This document shows positions 12,182 to 24,260 of a DNA stretch of 64,000 nt, one piece after another. The stretch lies in NCBI GenBank assembly GCA_001632435.1, contig KV423973.1:1-64000 (forward strand), given 5' to 3'. Every line of letters starts with the position of its first letter. Position 1 is the first letter of the stretch. Under the pieces are notes generated by a model. That model was not told the DNA's origin, did no database searches, and was given only the letters and a program-made list of their open reading frames with translations. The DNA comes from Calocera cornea HHB12733. Lineage: Eukaryota > Basidiomycota > Dacrymycetes > Dacrymycetales > Dacrymycetaceae. The translations under genes and the position numbers were made by a program.

Positions 12182-15100
12182 ATGCCGTTGTCTACGGTAC
12201 AGATATCGTCGGAGCATATCCTCCAGGGCGAGATCACCAGTGTGATCAGTGCCATGCGCAAGAACTCGCGCTGGGCCGCGTACGCGAGGGCACAGCGATT
12301 TGAGAGGGACTACCGCTCGGGCAGGGGATACAGGATCCCGCACGAAGTTGCGCTTTTCACGGCATTTGGACTATTGAAGAAGGAGGTCAAGGATGCTGAA
12401 GGCGCGTGCAGTTTCTTCCTGAACCAAGCCGAGGCTCATCATCCGGTAGGCATCTTGGAGATGCCTCTCCCAAAGGTTCTTGCACCATTCCTTGCCGTGC
12501 TCGAGGCGTCGTCCTGCCCATCCACAATCACTCTGGCCACCCTCACCTCACTGCACAACATTCTGAAGTCCCCGCTTGTCCGACCTGACGTAGCATCGCT
12601 CACGCAAGCGCTTACCGCTCTGTCGACCGCCCTTGCGAAATGCAAATTCGAACCAAGCGATTCAACGACCGACGAGTTGGTGATGCTGAAGCAACTAGAC
12701 CTTATATACGAGGTGTTTTCGAGTGATATTGGTACACGACTGGGGAATCCTGAAGCGTGTGAGCTGCTGGAATGCGTCTTGAGCATGTGCTACCGAACGA
12801 AGTACAGTGGTGCGTCTTGTCCATATATAATATTTCCACCCGTCACTGATTCACCTGCAGAGATGCTGAGACGCTCCGCGGAGTACACCATGCATCGACT
12901 CATACGCCTTGTATTCGTCAAGCTGGGCACGATGGATCCCGATTTCGAGGAGAGTGAGCTGGCGAGGGAGGAAGCAGAATTCAAGCTCGCTTCCGGTGTT
13001 GCACCAGCCGGTCCCACGCCAGAACCGAGCATCGCACTTTCAGGCAGCATGGACGATATCTCAACCCTTGCGCACTCCGAACCGACATCAGAGAAGGTAG
13101 ATGACAGCAGTACGGACGCGACGTTCGTGAACGGCAAGGATCTGGTCATACCTATCGGAAGGACTATGGACTCACCCGCACCGCCAACGCCGACAGGCGC
13201 ACCGACCAGCTCGCCCTACAGCCTCATAACCCATCAATCACTGATCGTGGCTCTCATCTCGTTGCTCTCTCCGCACCCACCATCCCCACCGAACCGGACA
13301 CTCGTCACGCTCTCGATCTTCCACACCTTACTCCTCTCATCACCGCATATCTCCTCATTCCCCTCCCTTCTTGCACCATTGCTCGATAATGGCTGTCGGA
13401 ATCTGTTCTGGCTGATCAGAAGCGACCACCCCGGTGTCCAGACACTGGCTCTCAAAACCGTCTCCGCCCTCCTGGAGATCTTCCACGGTGCACAGACGGG
13501 CGCCTACCAGCGCGAACTCTTCTTGACGCACTGCTTGGACCGGCTACAACCTCCACCACCGCAGCCGGGACAGGGCAATCCCGTGCATTCCCCAGAAACG
13601 TCACGCTCCTCCTCACCCGCACCTGCAGCGCAAGTACGCCCTCCTGGCTGGCTTGCAAAAGGGGATACACGCCTGCTCCTCCTGTCAGCCATGGCTCAGC
13701 TCGCAAGCAGCCCAAGCTACTTCGTTGAGGTCTTCGTCAATTGCGACTGCGACTCCGGAAGCGAGGATATGTTCGAGAAGCTCATTGCTTTCTTGTGTGG
13801 AGAGATTGGGCGAGGTGAGGTGGAGGGAAGTGAGGGCAGGGAGATGTGCACCGACATTCTCCTTGGCTACGTCGCGGGGATGTTCGGGCGGAGCGACGGA
13901 GAAGACGAGCCATGGCCCTCAACCTACCCAGAGCCTACCGATCTTCTCGAAGCACAATCACGCAAGCGCCAGCTGCGGGCCGGCTCGATGCTCTTCAACC
14001 AGAAACCCAGGCTTGGACTCGCGTTTTTTGAGGAGAATGGGTTCATCTACACCGACCCGGCTGAACCCCGCGCAATGAGCCTGGCGAAGTTCTTGAAAAG
14101 TTGCCAACGGCTTGATAAACGAGTCCTGGGTGAGTTCCTAGGTGCGCCGGGTAATGAGCAGATCTTGGAGGCTTTCCTGGGCTTGTTCGAATACGATGGG
14201 GTAAGCTGCTATCTCGCTTTACATCGAATCTGAACCTGATGAATACTGTAGAAGGTCATCTCTGAAGCTCTCCGCGATATCCTAGAGACCTTCCGCCTTC
14301 CGGGTGAATCACAGCCAATCTCACGAATAACAGAGGCATTCGCCAAACAATATCGATCTACTGGGAAGAGTAGGTTCCGTTTTGCTCCGTGCATATACTG
14401 TGCCTTACAAGGGGCATAGGCGAGATTAAAAGTGATGACGCTGCCTTCGTTGTGTCGTACTCCGTCATCATGTTGAATACCGATCTGCATAATCCGCAGA
14501 ACAGCAAGAAACGCATGACATTGGAGGAGTACGGTCGAAACCTACGTGGAGTAAACGACGGCGAGAACTTCTCTTCCGAATTCGTTTCCAACATCTACGA
14601 AAGCATCAAGAAGAACGAAATAGTTATGCCTGAAGAGCATGTCGGCCAAGTCGGCTTCGACTACGCTTGGCGAGAACTGATTATCCGGTCAAAGACGCGG
14701 GGTCCTCTTATGACAACGAACTCCAGCGCTTTTGATGAGCACCTGTTCTCCGTCTCGTGGAAACCCGTTGTGGGTGCTGTTATCCATGCATTCATTACTG
14801 TCGAGGACGACAACCTTGTCCAGCGGCTTATCTCTTCCCTGAGACAGCTAACATCGCTGGCGCAGAAGTTCAATAAGCCCGAAGTCTTTGACTATATCGT
14901 ATCCCTTCTCGCAGACGCGACCGGGCTCATCAAGTATGACGATCCCCGAGAAGGCGAGGAGCCGAAGAGCACTGGTGGCAACTATCCCTTGGTCCAGGTT
15001 GACGACATCAAGGTCACGGTCTCGCCAATATCGGTCACCTTCGGGCGAAACTTCAAGGGGCAACTGGCCGCCGTCGTCCTGTTTTCCCTCTTATCATCGC

Positions 15101-17072
15101 ACGTGGACCTGCTCAGAGAGGATTGGTTGCAGGTACGTGGATCTTCTTACCTCCCCGCAACCCTTTCTTGACATTCATACAGGTCTTTGAGATCTTGAAG
15201 ACCTTGTTCCTTTCTTCCTTGCTCCCACGTGCCATGCTCGAGATAGAAGACTTCCTCTCGGGAGACTACGTGATTCCTCTCAAAGGGTCTTCTCCACCTG
15301 CAGAAGAGGAACATCGTAGCAATGAGGGCGGTCTCTTGTCAACACTCTCATCATACCTACTCACTCCATATGGCTCATCGTCCGAGACGATGACCTCGCA
15401 GCCGACTCAGGAAGACGTCGAAAATACGATGTCGGCTGTCGACACGCTCGAAACGTGCAATATGGAGAAGGTGTATGCGTCCATAATGTAAGATTGCACG
15501 CTGCTCGGAGTACTTCATGCTGACGTCATTGAAGGACTCTGTCTGGAGAGCCATTGCTCGCCGTGCTGCGCGGTCTGCGCGTCGCCGCCGATCACACCAC
15601 GGTCGAAAAACTCAAATCGCGCCGTCATCAAGCCCAGCTCCCGTATGACCCAACCTCTTCCTTCTTTCTCGAAGTCATGGTTAGCATCGCCCTCAAAACG
15701 AGAGAGCAAATCAGCGAAACATGGGAGATCGTTTTCGAATATATTTCCGTCATCCTGTCCCATTCCGATAAATTCAGCGTACTCCTGGTCGAGCGAACAG
15801 TCGTGGATCTGTTGAAGCTGTGTCAGGTTGTCGCTGAAGAGGTACGTCATACGCTATTCCTTATCAGGCACTCCGCTCAATGATCCATTAGCCCAAGCTG
15901 CACGACCAGCTATACGTTGCGTTTGATCTGCTGGGATCATTGACTCCCACAGTCAAAGTAGCCGTAGGGGAGCAGCTCATGGTCGGACTTGATAAGGTCA
16001 TTCGCGATCATCGATCAGTGATTCGGTCGCAAACCGAGTGGCGCGTCGTGCTCTCCATTCTTCGGCCTCTGGTCATACACGCGGATGCGGCCAAAGTTGC
16101 ATTTGAATGCGTGGAGAGTATTATCACCAGCGAGGATGAAGATGCCGTTACGATCGACAACTATGGCGTCCTACTCGTTACATTGCAAGACTTCACGAAC
16201 GCCGCCGGGCAAGCAGTCGCTGGCCGACAGCAGCATATGCGGCGATTGTCAGTGGCGGAGGGGGCTGCTCTGGATGCGGCAGTGCCAAGAGGTACTCGTG
16301 CCATTGAGCTGCTGTTCGACATGAAGAAGTTTGTGCCTAGGTTGGTACGACATGGGCCAGGCGACCAGCCAATTCCCGAGTCGGAGGTGTGGGAAACGCT
16401 GTGGTTGCCGCTCCTCATTGCTCTCCAAAATCAAGCGTTGAACACGAGCCGTGACGTACGCCACAGCGCTGTCGGGCACCTGCAGCGCCTCCTGCTCCTG
16501 CCCCAGATGTCCGACAGCTTGCCCGATACCGGCACCCTCTTCGAGAAGGCCGTTTTCCCATTGATGAAGGAGCTGCTCAAGCCGCAGGTTTACCTGCGTG
16601 ACCCGCACGGCATGTCAGAGACCAGGATGCGCGCCTCCGGCTTGCTGTGCAAGACCTTCCTCCACTACGGCATGAAGATGCACGAAGAAGGGCAGGTGTT
16701 CACGCAGCTATGGGTGGAAGTGCTGGACTACCTGGACAAGTTCATGAACAGCGGGAAGCATGACCAGCTGGTGCGTCCCCTTTTCCTTCGAGTTTGTCCT
16801 CAAACTAATTGTATATATAGTACGAAGCCGTTCCCGAATCGCTCAAGAACGTCGTTCTCGTCCTGCACGCAGCGGGCGTACTTGTCCCGCCCTGGGAGCA
16901 GCAGAACGCCCACGCCCAACAGCTGTGGGACACAACTCAGCAGCGGATGGACCGGTTCCTGCCCAGCTTCCTGGACGAGCTGATCCCCGCCCCTCCGCCG
17001 CCCGCCCAGCCCAGCCACCACCCAATTGAGCACGAGCATGTGGCGCACGCGACACCCGCGGCAAACGCGTAA
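12182..17072 (+). CDS. GEA1: Sec7-domain ARF guanine-nucleotide exchange factor (GBF1/Gea type)
   Basis: Large cis-Golgi exchange factor that activates ARF GTPases for COPI coat recruitment. Eight exons (12182-12809, 12861-14200, 14252-14369, 14420-15132, 15183-15487, 15535-15841, 15892-16770, 16821-17072) join to 1513 residues. The N-terminal 200 residues look like the DCB domain (ISSEHILQGEITSVISAMRKN). The Sec7 domain begins near FNQKPRLGLAFFEENGF. It contains SLAKFLKSCQRLDKRVLGEF, the catalytic glutamate loop FRLPGESQPI, and SYSVIMLNTDLHNPQ. HDS-type helical regions follow to a Pro/His-rich C-terminus. Length and the EEHVGQVGFDYAWRELI segment after Sec7 favour the GBF1/Gea branch over BIG/Sec7p. 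A linker at about residues 260-340 is low complexity. It has the same orientation as SFT2, another Golgi gene, but fungal neighbours need not be co-regulated. Confidence 0.93.
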
Positions 17073-17349
17073 CGACGTCGACGAATTTATCGCATAGTAT
17101 TCGCATTGTTGATACCCGCAGTATTGGATACCCGTCTTGACACTTCAGCGTACACTAGAGTCGACCCAATGCGATCGAAGGTTCCATGATCTTCCCAACC
17201 GAGGATACAGACTGTCAACTGGGCGCATCGGCTCCGTCACCGGGCCGTATCTTACAAACTTGAACATGACAAGAGCCCGGATGTCGCAAAGGGATCTGAA
17301 AGTGACTCAGATCGTCTAATATTATATCCTACAAATAAGTTCACCCGCT

Positions 17350-17942
17350 CTACCAGGGGAAGATCGCGGCAAACCCAAGCGCCGCAGCCGTCGCGGGCCA
17401 CAGCGCCCTCCCAAAGTTAAGCGCCCTCCACCTTCCAATGAGCACATGCGCTTCTCCCATCTCGCCTGCCTGCCCCTCCCCGAGCAGCGGCTGCGTCTCG
17501 CCCTCTCCCAGCTCAGCCGCGGCCGTCTGCTCCTGCACCCTCCCATTGCCCAAGTCCAGGAGCTTCCCATTCGTCGAAGCCATGACCGTCAGAGTGTAGG
17601 GGATGAAGCACGCGGCCGAGATCCCCGCGCCCGCCAGCAGCCCCCCCGCGGTGCTCCCGAACCCGCCCGCGCGGAAGGAGAGGTACCCAAATGCCGCTGC
17701 CGCCGTGAGGGCGAGGGGAGGGGCGACGAGGATGCCGCTGTTGTATACTGCTAGCCACTGTTTTGCGGCCAGCTTGGGAGGGGCGAGCGAGATCGCCGGC
17801 ATCGTTATGCTGAAGCCTGTGGCCATGCCTGTGCCGGGGTTAGCAGTTGTATGAGGAGCGGGAAGGGGAGGGACGGACCGGAGACGAAGCATGCTACGCC
17901 GAGGGCGCCGACTTGGACGAGCATAGTAGTGGTGGAGGACAT
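17350..17942 (-). CDS. DUF1772-like (anthrone oxygenase-like) membrane protein, copy 1
   Basis: Two exons (17942-17879, 17828-17350) with a 50-nt intron give 180 residues. The N-terminal helix (MLVQVGALGVACFVSG) runs across the splice into MATGFSITMPAISLAPPKLA. It is followed by KQWLAVYNSG, the helix VAPPLALTAAAAFGYLSF, AGAGISAACFIPYTLTVMAS and a C-terminal helix ALWPATAAALGFAAI after RWRALNFGR. Four helices with PYTLTVMAxTN and a W..LN..R.L segment fit the DUF1772 family, which includes anthrone oxygenases but mostly has no known role. A TATA-like CATATAAC (minus strand, 18095-18102) lies about 155 bp upstream. Copy 2 is at 21880 and a decayed copy at 38941. Confidence 0.8.
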
Positions 17943-18846
17943 TTTGGTTGGAGTGGTATGGGGTTTGGAGCGCTGAGGTTTGGGGGCGCTTGGAGAAGGC
18001 TGGAGAGGGCTGGAAGGGGAGGTCTGGGCTGGTACCGGTGAGGGTGCTGAGTACGATAGTCGTTGCTGCTCAGCTCCAGACGATTCGCGCCCTCGTTATA
18101 TGTGTGCCTCCCGGAGGCACGCCAATATGCAGACATAAGGTGAACTCTTTCGTCTATTGATCATCAACCCGGCATTGCTTACGTACGCTTAGCAACTACC
18201 GGCCCGCGCGTCGTGATCATGGATCCTACGGAAATACGGCGCAGTCTTATTGTTAAGCTTCTTTAGCCCACGGTGGTCGCGCCGAGCTGCAGAGGTTGCC
18301 AGGGGAGGGACGCGTCGGCGCGGGGCTGCAAGGCGGTCCACTGCGCACGTCCCGGCGCTGCGCTCCGGTGAAGGGCTCGGCTGGCGGCGAGGGTTCGCCG
18401 AATTCACTGGACCCTGGGCCTCCTGAGCGGGAGCATTGAAGCGATCGCGGCCTTCATTGTACGGCCACCTTTGAGCCATACATATTGTCGCAGCCCTGGC
18501 ACTCTGTGCTGCAGAAACACTGAAATTCATGCTTGATCAGTATGTGCGTGGCGGACCACTCATATGCAGAGGGCAGAGGGTTAGACGCAATGTGGAGGGA
18601 GAATTGGAGGCGGAAAGCAGATCTACTGTATGTATGCGCTTGGGATGGTGGTTATGATATCGATGAGAGCTAGGAAGCTTCCTACGTCACTCTGTCTCCT
18701 AATGGCAAAGTCTGCGACACAATGCAGAAGTTGGAGCGATAGGAATATGGGCGTGTTCAGTGCACACGAACGGTGAAGTACAATAGTGTACATTACTGGA
18801 CTCTGATTACATTCATACACTAGCTGCATTTATGATGTACTGTCTC
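17943..18846. other. Upstream region of DUF1772 copy 1, partly duplicated
   Basis: No gene seen. Parts (about 18300-18425: GAGGGACGCGTCGG, GGCGGCGAGGGT, ACCCTGGG) recur in the same order upstream of copy 2 (about 22835-22935). The duplication therefore included 5' flanking DNA. Confidence 0.5.
18095..18102 (-). promoter_or_regulatory. TATA-like box of DUF1772 copy 1
   Basis: CATATAAC on the minus strand, about 155 bp before the start codon. The equivalent place in copy 2 has GTATATAAC, which supports a retained core promoter. Confidence 0.4.
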
Positions 18847-19111
18847 ATGTCCTCAAAGTGCATCGCTGATTAGGACGCGTAAGTATTGGTCACTATTGCT
18901 GTCGTCCCGTCTTGAAGCCACGCAGCACTGCCCATAGATGGGCGTCGGAGACAAGGATGGACTGACCTCCGGCTCCGAGACACTGCTCCCGCGAAAATTC
19001 CAACATCTTCCTGCGCTGCTGTGCGCCCCCATCCGGTTCCGAGTGGCGGTCAGGCTCCAGAGGCAAAAAGTCAATAGATTTAAGTGGTTTCGCACTCCCG
19101 GTTTTAAGTGA

Positions 19112-19198
19112 TGGCGCACTGCGGGATTCGAACTCGCGCGCTTGTGCACGATAATGTTCAGGGCCGCACATGCCCGCCTACCGCTACGCTATACGCGC
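19112..19198 (-). ncRNA. tRNA-like sequence (element copy 1, left repeat)
   Basis: 87 nt. It has an A-box (TAGCGTAGCGG), a B-box (AGTTCGAATCC), a 3' TGCGCCA end and partial acceptor and T-stem pairing. A 7-nt loop ATGTGCG closed by GGGC/GCCC would give anticodon GTG. Read outward from the element. Confidence 0.55.
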
Positions 19199-19418
19199 AA
19201 CGGTGTTAGATACAGCCATTTTGCTTTTTTGACCTGCACGCCAGCTACATAGGGGCCACACACTGCACTCCGCTACACCTGCGTCGCACCGTACATCTAA
19301 AGGGACAGTCACACACCACACAACCACCGACCTCAGACAGCTTCCACAGCAGACACACCGATTTGAACGAGTAGGGAGCGGGAAAATAATCAAATTGAGG
19401 ATGGATTAGGATGTACAG

Positions 19419-19772
19419 GTGCGCCTGTCATATGCCATAATACCTTCTATAGTTCTGGACACTTCATCTAGAATTCAACGGCTGTATGGAAGCGCAGCCG
19501 CTACTACCAACGACAATGATACCTGCTGTCTCACCAGGACTTTGTCTGAGGCATCCACCCCATTCTCCTTCTATGAGTCCGACACATCACTGCGACCTCC
19601 TTCAACCTGCAGCTCCCTACAACGCACGTGGGGCCGTTTGAGCACGGTCTCTCTACATTCAATGGCTCCGCCACTGCAGACAACACCGATACAGTCGGCT
19701 CGCTCGAGCTCGTCGACTCATACATTACTGCATGACCCGGTCATTGGAACACCCCTCAGCGGTCCTGTCTGA
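19419..19772 (+). CDS. Conserved 117-codon ORF inside element copy 1 (doubtful)
   Basis: Open frame starting MRLSYAIIPSIVLDTSS, with about four residue differences from the ORF at 58047-58400 in copy 3. Conservation may simply reflect recent common origin of the elements, because another frame downstream is also preserved. No known domain, and Ser/Thr-rich. Coding status is doubtful. Confidence 0.25.
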   Translation: MRLSYAIIPSIVLDTSSRIQRLYGSAAATTNDNDTCCLTRTLSEASTPFSFYESDTSLRPPSTCSSLQRTWGRLSTVSLHSMAPPLQTTPIQSARSSSSTHTLLHDPVIGTPLSGPV

Positions 19773-20393
19773 CTTTTTAGAGATGATGAGCCGGACAAGC
19801 CAGAGTGTCTTCACCCGGACGGACAGCTTCCCGTAAACCCAGAGTACATTGAGTCCAGCGTCGCAACCGGTCCGACGCATTCACTACAGTCAGCGGTCGG
19901 CAAACATCCATCGGCATGCCCTTCGCGCCTGAGGGTATGGTTGGTGGGTCTCGGGTGAACAACTCAAAGGGCAGGAGCATCCGGAACATGCTTGGCGTGG
20001 TGGAGTCCGTGATGACTCAATGCTGGTGCTGAATGCGGACAAGGCAAAGATGAGTGGTGGTGCTGGCCCTTGCCTGGCTGTTACTGTGCAGTGATCGGGA
20101 ACTAGACAACGAGTAGAAAGTAGACGGGATCCGTCGGCTCATCATAGTGGTCAGACATAGAGTATCGGTGGTGTATCTGTTTGAAATAGGCGTAGGACAC
20201 TAAGCAAGCGTGGCCCGATAATGATGTTTGCAGTGTGTCTGCTGCGCAAGCAGGCTGTCTGAGGTCGGTGGGTGTGTGGTGTGTGAGTGTCCCTTTAGAC
20301 GTACGGTGTGACGTGGGTATACTCAAGTGGAGTGCGTGGTCCCCGAGCTGACGTACAGGTCAAAAAAGCAAAATGGCTGTATCTAACACCGTT

Positions 20394-20480
20394 GCGCGTA
20401 TAGCGTAGCGGTAGGCGGGCATGTGCGGCCCTGAACATTATCGTGCACAAGCGCGCGAGTTCGAATCCCGCAGTGCGCCA
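20394..20480 (+). ncRNA. tRNA-like sequence (element copy 1, right repeat)
   Basis: Same 87-nt module as at 19112-19198, in inverse orientation and reading outward to the right. A- and B-boxes are intact. Confidence 0.55.
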
Positions 20481-21017
20481 TCACTTAAAACCGGGAGTGC
20501 GAAACCACTTAAATCTATTGACTTTTTGCCTATGGAGCCTGACCGCCACTCGGAACCGGATGGGGGCCGCACAGGAGCGCAGGAAGATGTTGGAATTTTC
20601 GCGGGAGCAGTGTCTCGGAGCCGGAGGTCAATCCATCCTTGTCTCCGACGCGCCTCTGCGTGGATCAACTTGCCCTCGTCTACCTCTGTGCCACATTTAG
20701 GCCCCTTGGGGCTCCTCGGTCAAACTAGCAATAGATCAACGCGATGTCTCTCCTGCGGACAGTTTCAAATCAATCACGGCGGTTGTATTCGAACGCGCGC
20801 GTTATCAACTCAACGCGTTCTGGGTCCCCCGAAGCCTGCTTCGGGATGTTAGCCTACCCTGTTCATCTTATTCAGCCTTTACTCGCCATATCAAAACACA
20901 TTACCTTAGTCCAAATTTAGTGCATTATAGATGCAGCTGTAAAACGCAACAGTCAGGCTGGCGCACACTTAATTGTACTTCTCCCTTATGCACTGAGCAC
21001 GACCGCACTAGCTCGAC

Positions 21018-21452
21018 GGTCGAGCTCGCGGTCCCGAACCGAACCGCGAGAACCGTCAGTTCTCGGTTCTGGTCCGGTTCGGTCCAGTCCTCTAGGCCGG
21101 GACCGAGACCGCCCTTCATAGAAACTGCAGAACGGTTTCGGAGAAATCCTGTCAATGACGCAATATTTTCCGCCTCCGGGGCTTAGACTTGTTGCCATCG
21201 ATGTGACTTTGCGTGGGTCAACGGGCTCCAGATGCTGAAAATGCATGTAGCGATGTTCCTAGAGTAATACAGGGATGGTTTGATATCATCTAGTTTGCTT
21301 TCGCCAGGCATTTTTTGCCCGATCATAGAGGGAGGGCCTGAACGGGTTCAGGCAGGACCAGGACCGAAGTGTACCCGGACCGAGAACCGCTTCTGCTCAA
21401 AACATGGAACGGTTCTGGACCAGAACCGGACCGAACCAAACCGGTAGCATCC
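21018..21452. mobile_element. GAACC/GGTTC-rich element flanked by 10-bp direct repeats
   Basis: The 435-bp segment has two clusters of GAACCGAACC/GGTTCTGG motifs at its ends. It is flanked by CTAGCTCGAC at 21008-21017 and 21453-21462, a possible target-site duplication. The right end, ATCCCTA, resembles the terminus of the element at 59746-60281. No coding capacity is seen. Confidence 0.5.
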
Positions 21453-21879
21453 CTAGCTCGACCAGTACACACTCCAGCTTGGCCCGCTGTCAGACCGGCT
21501 CTGGTTACTCGCTTGCGTACGCGCAGAAGGGGACGCTCATGTGACGCACAACCGCTAGTCGCATGGCATATCACCCATGCCGCAGATACACCGCTCTCAT
21601 GATCGTCGCAGACCTTGTCTCGTCGCCTTGAATTTTGTCCCGATCCCAGGGACACCTTCTGACGCCAAATACCACTTGATGAGCGTACTGTGGAACCTCG
21701 CCGATTTCCCGCCTACTCTCCTCGACCGAATGCGCGTTAACCCCTCCAGCATCACTCTCGCCTAGAACCCCCTCAATAGAACGAGCATATGATCGATGAG
21801 GGGAGACGACATTTGCATTATAAGATGTGTCAGACCATTTCGGTCCTGACTCGTTACGACCGCCCCGACTGCCCGCGCT

Positions 21880-22424
21880 CTACCAAGCAAGCACGGCCCA
21901 GAAGCCGAGCGCCGCGCCCGTCGCGGGGCACATAGCCCTGACGAAGTTCAGCGCCGTCCACTTCCTGAGCAGGGCGTGCACCTCGCCCTCCTGCACCGGC
22001 CTCAGCCCGGCGAGCTCGCCCTGCTTCCCCTGGGCGCACTCGTGCAGCCGCCCGTTCGTGCGCGCCATGGCTGTCAAGGTGTAGGGGACGATTGCGAGCA
22101 CGCACGCGCCTGCGGAGGCGAGCAGGGCGCCCTTGGGCGTGGAGAACCCGGCGAGGGAGGCGAGGTAGATGAAGGCGGCGAAGGAGGTGAGCGCGAGGGG
22201 TGGCGCGCGCGCCTTGCCGGCGTTGTAGAGCGCATGCCACTGTTGTGCCGCCAGCAGGGGAGGCGCAAGCGCAACGGCGGGGATGCCGACGGAGAAGGTT
22301 GTGATGAAGCCTGCGGGGCGCATTAGAGGGTGTGGGGAAGGGAGCGAGGACGGGGCGCACCGGAGACGAACATCGCCAGGCCGAGGGCGGCGACCTGCGC
22401 GACAACCGTGAGCGGAGACGACAT
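21880..22424 (-). CDS. DUF1772-like (anthrone oxygenase-like) membrane protein, copy 2
   Basis: Exons 22424-22361 and 22310-21880, joined across a 50-nt intron at the same place as in copy 1, give 164 residues. MSSPLTVVAQVAALGLAMF leads into GFITTFSVGIPAVALAPPLL, QQWHALYNAGKARAPPLAL, ASAGACVLAIVPYTLTAMAR and RKWTALNFVRAMCPATGAAL. Identical intron position and motif order show it is a tandem paralogue of copy 1, about 4 kb away in the same orientation. The linker before the last helix is shorter than in copy 1. Probably an integral membrane protein; no substrate can be named. Confidence 0.8.
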
Positions 22425-22561
22425 TTCAGTGCGGCTTGATGCGGCTTGGATTGGTTTGGTGGACTGGTTGGAAGGCTGGATCGGTGGATCGCGTTGGAGC
22501 GGGACGGGTTGTCTGGGTTCGGTGCGTGTGCTGCTGATCACCTGCTCGCCGTGCAGCGCGC

Positions 22562-22570
22562 GTTATATAC
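22562..22570 (-). promoter_or_regulatory. TATA-like box of DUF1772 copy 2
   Basis: GTATATAAC on the minus strand about 140 bp upstream of the start, matching the position of the TATA-like box in copy 1. Confidence 0.45.
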
Positions 22571-24260
22571 CGCTTGGATGCGGTCAAGGTGCATGGAGCG
22601 CGCGTCGGCCCGCTCCATCCGCGGGCAATCCAGCTCTCCGCCGCCGTCACCGCACTCCAACGCCGCACGCGCAGCTCCTGGAGAGCCCGATCCGCCCCGC
22701 CGACCGCCAAGCCCGGTTACGCATCAGGGAGAAGGCAGACCAGGCGCATGCAAGGCGATACAAACAGTAGTCCAGAACGGTTCGAATTGGGATGCCAATG
22801 CCGATGCCAATGCCGTCAAGCACGGCACGGCGGTGGGAGAGGGACGCGTCGGACTCGGCGCGGCTCCTCCGCAGCCTGCGTGACGGACGGCACTGCGGCG
22901 GCGAGGGTGCGCCGAGGCGTCACGTGACCCTGGGATAGCTGCGAGTGTATACAATACAGTAGTACACTTCGTCTCCACGCTTCTTGGCCCCACGGAGCAG
23001 CGCGGATATGGCGGGAGCGGTGGGAAATAAGGGCGCGTTGGGTCTGCAGTTGTTCGATGAAGGGGTCGATGCGAGCTGCGACTCAGCTGAGCCGGTGGGC
23101 GGCGTACGTGGTCACTGGAGCGAGTTCCGAACAAGGCAGCCTTTCCGCCCGCGGGCGCACGCGGCAGGCATTTGCAAATGTTGTCTAGCGCACGCTGGCA
23201 CCGACCTCGTCCGTTGCGCGGCAGCACCGGGAGCCATGGATGCAGGCTGAGGTCGATATTGGTTAGCTGACGACAGCAGCTGGGTCATGTCATGTCGCGT
23301 CTGCCTCATACATAGTGTCCCCAGTGCTACCCTGCACGCCTACAACACTGTAAAACATCAACCTCACATCGCGTCCCCACCGCACTACTGTCCCGCCCCT
23401 GAGCCGCATGCCGCAATGTCCGCCCGTCCAGGGCGAGGATACGATGTGGCGCAACCGGGGGTGTGGTAAGGGCACTGGCTTTGGGCGGGACGGTGTGATG
23501 TCCAGTGTCCACAGTGCGCAATGTATGAGGGTGATGTCGGCCGCCAGGAGCCGGAAGCCAGTGGGCGCTAGTGGTTGGGCAATTTCGTGCGAAGGGACAA
23601 TGGTATCAGTGCTGCAGCGAGGGGGCGGGCGGGGGGTCATCACGTGCCTGCGCCTGCCGCGACGCGCCGGACATTACGCGCCGGTGGGCGTGCCAGGTCA
23701 GCCGCACAAAGTTCAATGCCGGGCACCTACACCGCGCCCTCGTCACTCCTTCTCGCCGACCCATTCCGCCAGTCAATTCCATCATACCGTCGCCCGCGCA
23801 CTAGGCTTTGGGTTTGCATTGGACGGCACTGGGTGGGTGGGGCCACGCCGATGGACGGCGACCGTGCGCAATGTGCAATGTGCGCTGCCGGGCTGGGGGC
23901 AGCCGGGTGCAGCGGGTGGGCAGGGCGTTGATCGCATCCGGCTCACCCGCCCCGTCCCACCGTCCTCCCATCCACCCGCACCCAGCTCATTACACCCCCC
24001 TCCCGCCCGGTGGGCGAAATTGCACCGATCCCTGCGCTATTCCCGATCAGGCCACCCTCTGCTCGCGAGCAGGACGCGTTGGCGAGCGCGCCCAGCCGAT
24101 CTCGTTCCCTCCGCCCATCTCCTCCCCCGACACCCGGTTGGGCACACCCTGTACAAGCACGACTCAGAGAGGAAGGACCCGAAGCGGGAAGGCTGCCAAG
24201 CTCGAGGCAGGGTCGCGCACGTATTGCACCGTACTGCTAGCCTGATCGGGCCCGACGCAG
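22571..24260. other. Long GC-rich intergenic region
   Basis: About 1.7 kb between divergent genes (DUF1772 copy 2 and the GT90 gene). The first 370 bp share segments with the region upstream of DUF1772 copy 1. The long open frames here are typical of GC-rich DNA and show no family motif. Confidence 0.5.

Larger units (their letters stand above)
18847..20870. mobile_element. tRNA-armed long-inverted-repeat element, copy 1
   Basis: About 2.0 kb. Inverted repeats (about 18950-19353 and 20185-20650) face each other, each holding an 87-nt tRNA-like sequence that reads outward. Outside them are a left arm (from about 18847) and a right arm (to about 20870) shared with copy 2. The right arm ends with a segment containing TTCGAACGCGCGCG. 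The centre (about 19354-20184) is about as conserved with copy 3 as the repeats are, including a 117-codon open frame at 19419-19772 that also exists in copy 3. No transposase or reverse transcriptase is visible, so it appears non-autonomous. Exact ends and target duplications could not be fixed. Known MITEs have no tRNA-like module, and known SINEs have no inverted repeats or such a centre. The class is unresolved. Confidence 0.7.

Noticed and set aside
20421..20852. Open frame starting MCGPEHYRAQAREFESRSAP, also seen at 41185 and 58648 and, on the minus strand, at 19171, 40145 and 57398
   Set aside because: It is a translation of the tRNA-like module and its tail, repeated because the element is repeated. 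The frame ends differ and it crosses Pol III-type boxes.
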